14,566 nt of DNA from JANNOG01 sp050329415 (GTDB taxonomy: Bacteria > Actinomycetota > Actinomycetes > Actinomycetales > JBBAYJ01), in contig JBHJOS010000060.1 of NCBI GenBank assembly GCA_050329415.1, positions 1 to 14,566 on the forward strand. Direction: 5' to 3'. Shown here piece by piece: positions 1 through 6,897 of the stretch. Both the position numbers and the translations under genes were made by a program. The notes beneath the pieces were generated by a model. That model was not told where the DNA came from and did not search any database. It worked only from the letters and a program-made list of their open reading frames with translations. Positions within the stretch are counted from its first letter, which is position 1; each line of letters starts with the position of its first letter.

Positions 1-452
1 GACGCCGTGTCCCCGCCCAGGACGCCGTAGGCGTACGGGAAGTTGACGGCTCCGAACACCGCCACCGGGCCCAGCGGGAACTCCACCCGGACCAGCCGGG
101 GCCGTCCCTGCGGCGGGGCCCCCGGCACCGGCCCGTCCTCGGTGCGCCGCCCCAGCCGGGTCGTGGCCGCGCGCGACAGGGACCGGATCTGGTACGTCGT
201 GCGGGCCAGCTCGCCGATCAGGCGGGCACGGTCCAGGCCGGTCTCGCGCCCGGTCAGGGCGACGAGCTCGTCGGCCGCCACGTCGACGGCGTCGGCCACG
301 GCGACCAGGGCCGCCTCCCGGGCCGCTGCCGGGGTCCCGGCCCACCGATCGGCCGCGGCCGCTGCGGCGGCCAGCACCGGCTCCAGGTCGGCGGTGTCGG
401 GGTGGTCCGGCCCGAAGGCCTCGCCGGTGCGGGGGTCCACGGACGTCGTCAT
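1..452 (-). CDS. NADP-type aldehyde dehydrogenase, 2-oxoglutarate semialdehyde (2,5-dioxovalerate) dehydrogenase-like; N-terminal part
   Basis: Reading leftward from the ATG at 452-450, about 150 codons are open to the window edge, so the C-terminal two thirds, with the catalytic Cys and Glu, lie outside. The start has a clear ribosome site (GGAGG, complement of 460-464, 7 bases from the ATG). The protein begins MTTSVDPRTGEAFGP. It has an Ala-rich N-terminal helix region and then, near residues 125-150, GPVAVFGAVNFPYAYGVLGG followed by DTAS. That stretch, with the substrate-side Asn in NFP, is typical of the aldehyde dehydrogenase branch that oxidises 2-oxoglutarate semialdehyde to 2-oxoglutarate, the last step of non-phosphorylating pentose, hexarate and hydroxyproline degradation. 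The branch assignment comes from recognising this stretch; the exact substrate is inferred. The gene is divergent from the catabolic operon and shares its 163-base regulatory region, which contains a FadR-like palindrome. The two units are therefore probably co-regulated. Confidence 0.83.
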   Translation of the reverse strand, partial: MTTSVDPRTGEAFGPDHPDTADLEPVLAAAAAAADRWAGTPAAAREAALVAVADAVDVAADELVALTGRETGLDRARLIGELARTTYQIRSLSRAATTRLGRRTEDGPVPGAPPQGRPRLVRVEFPLGPVAVFGAVNFPYAYGVLGGDTA

Positions 453-506
453 GGCAGTGCCTCCGGTCGCAGCGTGCGGGACGGCCGTTCCGTCCCGGTT
501 CGCCCC

Positions 507-535
507 TTCCCAAGCCCTGGGAGCCGCGCTAGGTT
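507..535 (+). promoter_or_regulatory. Candidate sigma-70-type promoter of the permease operon
   Basis: TTCCCA (507-512) and TAGGTT (530-535) are separated by 17 bases. This would place transcription start near 542, directly before the palindrome at 546-562, an arrangement suited to repression. The -35 box is a weak match, as is common in actinomycetes. This is a by-eye proposal only. Confidence 0.25.
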
Positions 536-545
536 CGCACCGCAT

Positions 546-562
546 CACTGGTCTGACCAGTG
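546..562. promoter_or_regulatory. FadR/GntR-type operator palindrome
   Basis: CACTGGTCTGACCAGTG is a perfect inverted repeat with 8-base arms around a single central T. The core TGGTC-N-GACCA matches the operator form known for the FadR (FCD) subfamily of GntR regulators. The GntR/FCD gene at 3526-4266 in the downstream operon is the obvious candidate to bind here, giving autoregulation plus control of the divergent aldehyde dehydrogenase. A second small palindrome, GTGGACCAC (560-568), overlaps its right edge. The palindrome is seen directly; the regulator pairing is inferred. Confidence 0.72.
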
Positions 563-615
563 GACCACATGACGGGTGCGCCCCTCGGCCCCACCGAGTC
601 CCTCCCCGGAGGAGC

Positions 616-1509
616 ATGTCGACCGACGGTCCCCCGCTCCAGCACCAGCGGCGCGTCTGGGGGTGGCTGCTGGCCTCACCGGCGGTGGCGGCCGGCGTCG
701 TCGTGTCGCTGTACCCGCTGGCCTACCTCCTGGCGTCCAGCGTGTCGCGCTCCACCCTGAGCCAGCCGTTCCAGGAGTGGATCGGCGGCGAGAACTACGC
801 CGAGGCGCTGCAGGACCCCACCTTCACGGGGTCGCTGCTGCGCTCGGTCGTCTTCGCCGTGGTCACCGCCGGCCTGCAGACCGCGCTCGGCGTCGTCACC
901 GCGCTGCTGCTGCGCGACATCGCGCGCGGGCGCTCGGTGCTGCGCGCGCTGGTCCTGCTCCCCCTGGTGACGCCTCCGGTGATGGCCGCCGTGATGTGGC
1001 GGCTGCTGCTGGAGCCGAACGGCGGCCTGCTCAACGCGGTGCTGCGGGAGTTCGGGCTCATCGACGCGCCGCTGTCCCTGCTCGGGTCACAGACCTGGGC
1101 GATCGTCATGATCGGGCTGGCCGACACCTGGCAGTGGACGCCGTTCGTCACGATCCTCGTCCTCGCGGCGCTGCTCGGGCTGCCGGGCGAGCTGCTGGAG
1201 GCGGCCCAGGTCGAGGGGGCCGGGGGCTGGGCGACCTTCCGCTACGTGATCCTGCCGTTGCTCGCCCCGACCCTGCTGACGGTCTTCCTCATCAAGCTCA
1301 TCCTGTCGTTCAAGGTCTTCGACCTCGTCTACATCCTCACCTTCGGGGGACCCGGCGGGGCATCGACGACCTCGGGTTTCCTCGTGTTCCGGACCGCGCT
1401 GCGGGAGTTCGACGTCGGCTCCGCCGCCGCCCAGACCGTCCTCTTCCTCGTGGTGGTGACGATCGTCATCCTGCCGATCACCCGGCTCGTGCGGCGGTCC
1501 CACGCATGA
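616..1509 (+). CDS. Sugar ABC transporter permease, MalF/UgpA-like
   Basis: The 297-residue protein is an inner-membrane permease of the carbohydrate uptake (CUT1) type, one half of the transmembrane channel. Hydrophobic segments lie near residues 16-41, 75-98, 108-129, 160-188, 211-240 and 273-292, giving the usual six helices. The cytoplasmic coupling loop is the EAA motif at about 194-214 (LLEAAQVEGAGGWATF, then ILP), which docks on the ATPase. A conserved FGGPGGAS stretch sits at 243-250. I chose the ATG at 616 because GGAGGAG lies 1-8 bases ahead and the protein then begins with a short cytoplasmic tail; the same frame is open far upstream but overlaps the divergent gene. It overlaps the next permease by 4 bases (ATGA). 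No ATPase gene is in the window, so an ATPase encoded elsewhere probably energises the transporter. Confidence 0.93.
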   Translation: MSTDGPPLQHQRRVWGWLLASPAVAAGVVVSLYPLAYLLASSVSRSTLSQPFQEWIGGENYAEALQDPTFTGSLLRSVVFAVVTAGLQTALGVVTALLLRDIARGRSVLRALVLLPLVTPPVMAAVMWRLLLEPNGGLLNAVLREFGLIDAPLSLLGSQTWAIVMIGLADTWQWTPFVTILVLAALLGLPGELLEAAQVEGAGGWATFRYVILPLLAPTLLTVFLIKLILSFKVFDLVYILTFGGPGGASTTSGFLVFRTALREFDVGSAAAQTVLFLVVVTIVILPITRLVRRSHA

Positions 1510-2405
1510 CCGGGCTCCTGCCGCCGGCGCGGGACGCGACCGCGACGCCCGCCGGGACCTCCGTCCGGCGCCGCCTGCCCCGGCGGATCCGGCGCCACCG
1601 GGCCCGGTCCCTCGTCGTCGGCCTCCTCACCACCGTCGTGCTCGGCCTCGCCATGCTGCCGCTGGCCTACCTCACGACGCTGGCATTCATGCAGCAGTCC
1701 GACATCCTCGACGGCGGTGTCCTGCCGAGCACGCTGACCCTGGACAACTGGCGCGACTACTGGGAGCGCCTGCCCCTCACCGGGTTCTTCGTCAACTCGA
1801 TGATCGCGGCTGGGCTGGGCACGCTGCTCTCGCTGGCGGTCGCGACCCCCGCGGCGTACGCCATCGTCCGGTTCCGGACCGGCGGCTCGGTGCTGCCCGC
1901 CTTCGTCCTGTCGGCGTTCATCGCCCCGCCGGTCGTCGCGATCGTCCCGATGTTCTTCCTGCTGCGCTGGATCGGGCTGCTCAACGACCCGGTCGGGCTG
2001 GCCGTGGTCTACGGACTCGTCAACGTGTCGGTGGCGACCTGGCTGCTGCAGAGCTTCGTCGCCCGCATCCCCGTCGAGCTCGAGGAGGCCGCCCGGCTCG
2101 ACGGCGCCGGGACACTGCGGACGCTGGTCAGCGTGGTCCTGCCCCTCATGACGCCGGGGCTGGTCGCCACCGGCATCGTGCTGGCGATCCTCAACGTCAA
2201 CGAGTTCCTGCTCGCCCTCACCGTCACCCAGAGCCCCGGCTCGCAGACCCTGCCGGTGGCCATCTCACTGTTCCAGGGCGACCGGGGCGTCCAGTTCGGC
2301 CAGATGGCGGCGGCGTCGCTCACCGCCATGCTCCCGGTGTACGTCGGGGCCGTCCTGGTCCAACGCTGGCTCGTCGACGGGCTCGCGGACGGAGCCGTCA
2401 AGTGA
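1506..2405 (+). CDS. Sugar ABC transporter permease, MalG/UgpE-like
   Basis: This 299-residue membrane protein is the second half of the CUT1-type channel. A basic N-terminal tail (residues 20-34, rich in Arg) precedes the first helix at about 35-60. Further helices lie near 96-121, 128-153, 163-184, 207-238 and 268-287. The EAA coupling loop is EEAARLDGAG at 193-202 followed by VLPLMTPG. The NVNEFLLAL stretch near 230-238 is typical of MalG-type permeases. The ATG at 1506 overlaps the stop of the upstream permease (ATGA), so the two are translationally coupled. The stop overlaps the GTG of the enolase-superfamily gene in the same way. Family assignment is secure; the transported sugar or sugar acid is unknown. 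The solute-binding proteins at 10066 and 11609 are the likely partners. Confidence 0.93.
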   Translation: MTGLLPPARDATATPAGTSVRRRLPRRIRRHRARSLVVGLLTTVVLGLAMLPLAYLTTLAFMQQSDILDGGVLPSTLTLDNWRDYWERLPLTGFFVNSMIAAGLGTLLSLAVATPAAYAIVRFRTGGSVLPAFVLSAFIAPPVVAIVPMFFLLRWIGLLNDPVGLAVVYGLVNVSVATWLLQSFVARIPVELEEAARLDGAGTLRTLVSVVLPLMTPGLVATGIVLAILNVNEFLLALTVTQSPGSQTLPVAISLFQGDRGVQFGQMAAASLTAMLPVYVGAVLVQRWLVDGLADGAVK

Positions 2406-3529
2406 CCGCTACGGTCGCCGAGGTCGAGTTCGTCGGCATCCGGACCCCGCTGGACCCGCCCGCCGTGTTCTCGTGGGGCCGGGCGGGCGAGCGCAACGTG
2501 GGCCTGGTGCGGGTGCGGAGGTCCGACGGGATCACCGGGTGGGGGGAGACCAGCGTGACCTTTCCGCTGTGGTCGTTGGAGGAGCGGCGGGAGACCGTGG
2601 CCGGTGGGATCGCCCCGCTGGCCACCGGGCTGCCGTGCGAGTCCCCGGAGGACATCGCGGTCGCGGTGGCACGGGTCGGTGGCGCGCTCGGGCGGCTGCG
2701 TCACCTGTGGTCGCCGGTCGCGATCAGCGCGGGGGTCGCCGCCCTGGAGATGGCCCTGGTCGACGCCTGGGCCCGGGCGCACGGCGAGCCCGCCTGGCGG
2801 TTGCTGGGCGGGCGAGGCGACCCGGTGCCGCTGTACGCCGTGGGGTTCCCGGGATCAGCCGAGGAGATCGTGGCCGGGGCCGCGCGGGCCGTCGCCGACG
2901 GCTACCGCGCCGTGAAGCTCCGGGTGGGCTTCTCCGACCAGGCCGACCTGGCCCTCGTCCGGCGGGCGGTCGCCGAGCTGGGAGCCGAACGGGTCCTGCT
3001 GGACGCCAACATGGCCTGGGACCGGGACCATGCCCTCGACATGGCGGTCCGGCTCGCGGGGATCGGTGCCGGGTGGCTGGAGGAGCCGGTCGCCCGCGAC
3101 GACGTGGCCGGGCTGGCCGCCGTCCGGCGGGTCGGCGGCCTCCGGGTGGCCGCGGGGGAGAACTGCTACAGCGGCGCCGAGCTGCAGCACCTCCTCGACG
3201 CGGATGCCGTGGACGTGCTGATGCCCGACCTCGCCCGCTGCGGGAGCCTGCGGGACGGGCTGAGGGCGGCCCGGGCCGCGCTGTCCCGCGGGCTGGCGTA
3301 CAGCCCGCACCACTACGCCTCCGACCTCGGGTTCGCCGCGGCACTCACGGTCTGCGCGGTCGCCGGGCCGTCGGAACCGCTGCTGCGCGACGTCAGTCAC
3401 TGGCCCGTCCGCCGCGAGCTCCTCGGCGAGCCCCTCGACGTCCGCGCCGGGCTGGCCCACCTGCCCACCACCCCCGGGCTCGCCCCCGCCCCGGACCCCC
3501 GGGTGATCGAGCGGAGCCGGGTGCTGTGA
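2402..3529 (+). CDS. Enolase-superfamily enzyme, mandelate racemase-type sugar-acid dehydratase or racemase
   Basis: The 375-residue protein has the usual length and two-domain plan of the mandelate racemase/muconate lactonizing group: an N-terminal capping domain (to about 130) and a TIM-barrel domain. Three acidic Mg ligands are visible: D201 (LLDAN), E227 (WLEEP) and E253 (AGEN). The general acid-base pair is probably D276 (MPDLARCG) with H303 or H304 (SPHHYASDLG), which places it in the mandelate racemase-type group. At the second barrel strand the motif is K172-L-R174, where classic members have Lys-x-Lys, so the second base is replaced by Arg. Such enzymes abstract a proton next to a carboxylate, usually to dehydrate an aldonic or aldaric acid to a 2-keto-3-deoxy acid. 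The GTG start at 2402 has GGAG 7 bases upstream and overlaps the preceding stop. Substrate is unknown. Confidence 0.9.
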   Translation: MTATVAEVEFVGIRTPLDPPAVFSWGRAGERNVGLVRVRRSDGITGWGETSVTFPLWSLEERRETVAGGIAPLATGLPCESPEDIAVAVARVGGALGRLRHLWSPVAISAGVAALEMALVDAWARAHGEPAWRLLGGRGDPVPLYAVGFPGSAEEIVAGAARAVADGYRAVKLRVGFSDQADLALVRRAVAELGAERVLLDANMAWDRDHALDMAVRLAGIGAGWLEEPVARDDVAGLAAVRRVGGLRVAAGENCYSGAELQHLLDADAVDVLMPDLARCGSLRDGLRAARAALSRGLAYSPHHYASDLGFAAALTVCAVAGPSEPLLRDVSHWPVRRELLGEPLDVRAGLAHLPTTPGLAPAPDPRVIERSRVL

Positions 3530-4266
3530 CCGGGTCGCCGTACACCCCGCTGACGCCGAGACCGCTGTGGAGCGCGGTCGCCGACCAGCTGCGCGAGCTC
3601 ATCGTCTCCGGTGTGGTCCCGGTGGGCTCCCGGTTGCCGCCCGAGCGGACGCTGTGCGCCCAGCTCGCGGTGAGCCGGGTGCCGCTGCGGGAGGCGCTGC
3701 GGGTGCTCCAGGCGTCGGGCTACGTCGAGACCCGGCCCGGCTCCGGGACCTACGCCCGCCTCCCCGACCCCCCCGCGCCCACCTGGATCGACGAGGACAT
3801 CCACGTCGTCGAGCTGTTCGAGCTCCGGCTCGTGGTCGAGCCCAATGTCGCCGGCCTCGCCGCGCGCCGCCGGAGCGGGAACGACCTGGCGCGGCTCGCC
3901 GAGTCCGTGACCGCCCTCCGCGACGCCGGCGCGGCCGGGGATCGCGAGGCGGCGGTGACGGCCGACGCCGGGTTCCACGCCCTCCTCGCCGCGAGCGCGG
4001 CCAACACCGCCCTGACCCGGCTCATGGACCGGATGCAGGAGCTCACCGGCACCGAGCGGCGGATCTCGCTGGATGTGCCGGGACAGATCGAGCGGGCCGT
4101 CGCGGACCACCAGCGCATCCTCGAGGCGGTCGCGGCCGGGGACGCCGAGGCGGCCGGGGACGCCATGGCAGCACACCTGCGAGACGCCGTCGACCTGGTC
4201 GGCGAGCACCGCCACCCCCGACCGTTCGCCCACCGACCCCGGTTCCGCGAGGTGATGCCGAGATGA
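3526..4266 (+). CDS. GntR family regulator, FadR (FCD) subfamily
   Basis: The 246-residue protein has an N-terminal winged helix (about 10-78) with the GntR signature: a conserved GSRLPPERTLCAQLAVSR stretch, then PLREALRVLQASG and the wing YVETRPGSGTY. An all-helical FCD ligand-binding domain (about 95-222) follows. Its metal-site residues are recognisable: D147 and H151 (DAGFH), H195 (ADHQ) and H217 (AAHL). Members usually bind a carboxylic acid, often with a metal, and are released from DNA by it. The GTG at 3526 overlaps the upstream stop (GTGA) and has GGAG at 3513-3516. It sits inside the catabolic operon, and a perfect FadR-like palindrome (546-562) lies in the operon's promoter region, so it is probably the pathway-specific repressor, induced by a sugar acid or related metabolite. 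Confidence 0.93.
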   Translation: MTGSPYTPLTPRPLWSAVADQLRELIVSGVVPVGSRLPPERTLCAQLAVSRVPLREALRVLQASGYVETRPGSGTYARLPDPPAPTWIDEDIHVVELFELRLVVEPNVAGLAARRRSGNDLARLAESVTALRDAGAAGDREAAVTADAGFHALLAASAANTALTRLMDRMQELTGTERRISLDVPGQIERAVADHQRILEAVAAGDAEAAGDAMAAHLRDAVDLVGEHRHPRPFAHRPRFREVMPR

Positions 4267-4736
4267 GAGCGACCGCCGCCCACGACCCCGCCGGTGACGC
4301 AGCCGCCGGTAACCCGACGCACGACTCCGCCGGCCGCCGCGTCGTCGTCCGACCCCGCGAGTTCGGCCGCGGCGCCCCGATGGAGGTGGGGCGCGAAGGA
4401 GTCCGCGACCTCAAGGTCATCTACCCGGAGACCGGGTTCGACGCCGCCACGCTGTGCTTCGGAATCGTCGAGATCGACCCGGCTCGGCACAGTCCGCTCC
4501 ATCGGCACCGGTGTGAGGAGATGTACTACGTTCTCCAGGGTGCCGGTGAGGTCGAGCAGGCCGGAGCACTGTTCCCGATCGTCGCGGGCGACGCCGTGCT
4601 CAACCGACCGGACGTCGTCCACCGTGTCCACAACCGGGGGGACGTGACCCTTCGGCTCGCCGTCGTGGCCGGGATCATGCTCGTCCCGTTGTTGGCGGCG
4701 TGGCCCACGCCCAGCCCCTACGAGATCCTGGAGTGA
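4263..4736 (+). CDS. Small single-domain cupin protein
   Basis: The 157-residue protein has a polar, disordered-looking first 25 residues and then one cupin barrel. Cupin motif 1 is complete: H80-x-H82-x3-E86-x6-G93. Motif 2 is present as G109, P116, H120 and N124. The three His and one Glu can bind a divalent metal. The ATG at 4263 overlaps the regulator's stop and has a good ribosome site, GAGGTGA at 4249-4255. Cupins of this size in sugar-acid operons may be isomerases, epimerases, lactonase-like enzymes or ligand sensors. Nothing in the sequence decides between these. It ends in a hydrophobic stretch followed by AWPTPSPYEILE, a tail I do not recognise. Its position between the regulator and the oxidoreductase pair points to a step in the same pathway. 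Confidence 0.85.
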   Translation: MRATAAHDPAGDAAAGNPTHDSAGRRVVVRPREFGRGAPMEVGREGVRDLKVIYPETGFDAATLCFGIVEIDPARHSPLHRHRCEEMYYVLQGAGEVEQAGALFPIVAGDAVLNRPDVVHRVHNRGDVTLRLAVVAGIMLVPLLAAWPTPSPYEILE

Positions 4737-4739
4737 GGG

Positions 4740-5264
4740 ATGCCGTCACCGACGCCACCATCTGTCCTCGCCACGCAGACCACGGTCCGGCTCGCCGACG
4801 TCCTCGACGCCGTCGCCGACACGATGATCCCACCCGAGGGCGACTGGCCGGCGCCGAGCGCCCTCGCGGTGGGAGCCGACCTGGCCGACCAATTGCGCCA
4901 CGAGCACCTCGCCCTGATCTCCGACGCGGCGGGCACGCTGCCACCGGGGTTCGCCGAGGCCTCGCTCGTCGTGCGCACGGTCGTGCTGCGCCGGCTGGAG
5001 CAGACCGACCCGGCGTCCTTCGACCTGTTGCGCCGGGCCTGCTACCTGGGCTACTACGCCCGGCCCGAGGTCGTCGCGGTGCTTCGGGCCCGGGGCCACG
5101 ACGTCTCGGAGTCACCGCAGCCGAACGGGTACGCCATCGCCCCGGTCGACCTCGCGACGATGCCCCGGACCGGTCGTGGCCGGTACGTCGCCACGTCCGA
5201 CGTCGCGGCGGCCGCGGGAGGCGCGGGAGGCGCGGCGGAGCCGGGAACGGAGCTGCCCTCATGA
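4740..5264 (+). CDS. Gluconate 2-dehydrogenase subunit 3-like protein
   Basis: The 174-residue protein resembles the small (gamma, subunit 3) chain that partners GMC flavoproteins in gluconate, glucose and fructose dehydrogenases. Recognisable elements are the helical VLDAVADTMIPPEGDWP segment near 20-36, the RRLEQTDPASFDLLRRAC helix near 84-101, and LGYYARPEVVAVL followed later by NGYAIAPVDL. In Gram-negative relatives this subunit often carries a Tat signal that exports the flavoprotein with it. Here the N-terminus (MPSPTPPSVLATQTTVRLAD) has no twin Arg and no hydrophobic core, so the complex looks cytoplasmic. It starts 3 bases after the cupin stop. Its stop overlaps the flavoprotein ATG, the expected coupling of two subunits. 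The C-terminal tail is Ala/Gly-rich. No cytochrome c subunit gene follows. Confidence 0.82.
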   Translation: MPSPTPPSVLATQTTVRLADVLDAVADTMIPPEGDWPAPSALAVGADLADQLRHEHLALISDAAGTLPPGFAEASLVVRTVVLRRLEQTDPASFDLLRRACYLGYYARPEVVAVLRARGHDVSESPQPNGYAIAPVDLATMPRTGRGRYVATSDVAAAAGGAGGAAEPGTELPS

Positions 5265-6877
5265 TGAGACTCCCCCCGGTCGACGTCCTCGTCATCGGTG
5301 CAGGCATGGCCGGCGGCGCCATCAGCTGCACCCTCGCCGAGGCCGGCGTCCAGGTGACCTGCCTCGAGCAGGGCCGCCGGATCCCCCATCACGAACGCCC
5401 GCACACCAGCCGGTTCTACGAGGTCGACCGCGCCTTTTCGTGGAACACCGCGCCGAACGTCCGGGGGTGGGCCTCGGACTACCCGGTGACCAGCGACACC
5501 ATCCAACCGCTCATGTTCAACGCGGTCGGCGGATCCACGGCGATCTACACCGCCGCGTGGCCGCGGTTCCGGCCGTCCGACTTCCGCAAGCACGACGAGC
5601 ACGGCATGGCACCGAACTGGCCGCTGAGCTACGAGGATCTCGCTCCGTGGTTCGCCGAGAACGACCGGTCCATGGGCGTCAGCGGCCTGGCCGGCGACCC
5701 TGCGATGCCGCCGCACGACGACTACCCGAACCCGCCGCTGCCGCTCGGGCGGGGCGGGGAGCGCTTCGCGCACGCCTGCGGCGAACTCGGCTGGCACTGG
5801 TGGCCCTTCCCCATGGCCGTGGCCTCGCGGGACTACCGAGGCCGTCCCGCCTGCAACGGCTGCGGCGCCTGCCAGAGCGGGTGCAACCGGGACAGCCTCG
5901 CCGGCAGCCACAACACGTACTGGCCGCGGGCACTCACGGCCGGCGCCGAGCTGCGCACCGGCTCCCGCGTGGAGCGGATCCTCACCGACGGCCGGGGCAC
6001 GGCCACGGGAGTCGTCTACGTCCGCCGCGACACCGGCCTGCGGTACGAGCAGCCGGCCGGGACCGTCGTCGTCGCGTGCAACGGCATCGGAACCCCCCGG
6101 CTGCTGCTCATGTCGGCCGACGACGAGCACCCGAACGGTCTGGCGAACTCGACGGACCAGGTCGGCCGGAACCTGATGTTCCACGGCCTCGCCATCGTGG
6201 AGGGATGGACCCCGGACGTCCTGGAACCCCACAAGGGCGTCATCTGCGCCAGCGCCTACACCGCGGAGTTCGCCGAGACCGACCCCGACCGGGGGTTCGT
6301 CAACGGATTCACACTGCTCGCCTGCGGGATGAACGGCCCCGGATATCAGGCGATCGGTTCCCACTCGGGAAACGTCGCGCCCTGGGGGGCCGGCCACCAC
6401 GCGTGGTTCGAGGAGCACTTCGACCGCGGGATGTGCCTTCTCGTGCAGTCCGAGGACCTCCCCGACCCCGAGAACCGGGTGACTCTCGACCCCGACCGGG
6501 TCGACTCCGACGGGCTGCCGGCGCCCCACGTGCGCTACCGGCTGCACCCCAACGACGACGCCCTGCTGGCCTTCGCGTGCGAGCGCGCGGCCGAGCTCCT
6601 CCGCGGAGCGGGCGCCCGGGACGTCACGGTCAACCGGTTCCTGGACGCCTCCGGTACGTACCGGCCCCCGGCGTGGCACCTCATGGGCACGGCCCGGATG
6701 GGCGACGACCCCGCGACCTCCGTCGTCGACCCCGAGCACCGCGCCTGGGACGTGCGCAACCTCTACGTCTGCGACGGCTCCTCGCTGCCCACCGCGGGCG
6801 CCGTCAACCCCACGAGCACCATTGGCGCCGTGGCCCTGCGCTGCGGCGACGCCATCCGCCGTCATCTCGGCGGCTGA
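5261..6877 (+). CDS. GMC-family FAD oxidoreductase with four-cysteine motif (gluconate 2-dehydrogenase large-subunit-like)
   Basis: The 538-residue protein is a GMC flavoenzyme. It has an N-terminal Rossmann FAD motif VIGAGMAGG (11-19), an acidic residue at the end of the second strand (E36), the FAD segment FNAVGGSTAIY (86-96), and the C-terminal catalytic region with H473 (WHLMGTARMG) and N516 (AVNPTSTIG). A cysteine cluster, C198-x2-C201-x2-C204-x3-C208 (ACNGCGACQSGCN), lies in the substrate domain. Related sugar dehydrogenases hold a [3Fe-4S] cluster in a comparable place. No signal peptide is visible, so it is probably cytoplasmic. It would oxidise a sugar, sugar acid or alcohol and pass electrons to an unidentified acceptor. 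The start at 5261 overlaps the subunit-3 stop and has GGAG 8 bases ahead; the next ATG, at 5264, is equally possible. The substrate cannot be read from the sequence. Confidence 0.9.
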   Translation: MMRLPPVDVLVIGAGMAGGAISCTLAEAGVQVTCLEQGRRIPHHERPHTSRFYEVDRAFSWNTAPNVRGWASDYPVTSDTIQPLMFNAVGGSTAIYTAAWPRFRPSDFRKHDEHGMAPNWPLSYEDLAPWFAENDRSMGVSGLAGDPAMPPHDDYPNPPLPLGRGGERFAHACGELGWHWWPFPMAVASRDYRGRPACNGCGACQSGCNRDSLAGSHNTYWPRALTAGAELRTGSRVERILTDGRGTATGVVYVRRDTGLRYEQPAGTVVVACNGIGTPRLLLMSADDEHPNGLANSTDQVGRNLMFHGLAIVEGWTPDVLEPHKGVICASAYTAEFAETDPDRGFVNGFTLLACGMNGPGYQAIGSHSGNVAPWGAGHHAWFEEHFDRGMCLLVQSEDLPDPENRVTLDPDRVDSDGLPAPHVRYRLHPNDDALLAFACERAAELLRGAGARDVTVNRFLDASGTYRPPAWHLMGTARMGDDPATSVVDPEHRAWDVRNLYVCDGSSLPTAGAVNPTSTIGAVALRCGDAIRRHLGG

Positions 6878-6897
6878 ACCGGACGGAGGCAGACACC

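Larger units (their letters stand above)
453..615. promoter_or_regulatory. Divergent intergenic regulatory region of the catabolic cluster
   Basis: This 163-base gap separates the leftward aldehyde dehydrogenase from the rightward permease operon and must hold both promoters. It contains a perfect 17-bp palindrome at 546-562 and a plausible rightward promoter at 507-535. No open frame with a ribosome site was seen inside it. The rightward reading frame that enters it from the left is a shadow of the aldehyde dehydrogenase gene. Confidence 0.7.

Noticed and set aside
43..615. Open frame upstream of and continuous with the first permease (would give a 488-residue protein)
   Set aside because: It runs antisense to the clear aldehyde dehydrogenase N-terminus, has a low-complexity Arg/Ser/Ala composition and no family resemblance. 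The ribosome site GGAGGAG just before 616 sets the true start.
5176..6897. Long rightward extension in frame with the second aldehyde dehydrogenase
   Set aside because: It overlaps the flavoprotein in another frame and is Arg/Pro-rich. The GTG at 6898 with GGAGG 8 bases ahead gives a normal-length family member.
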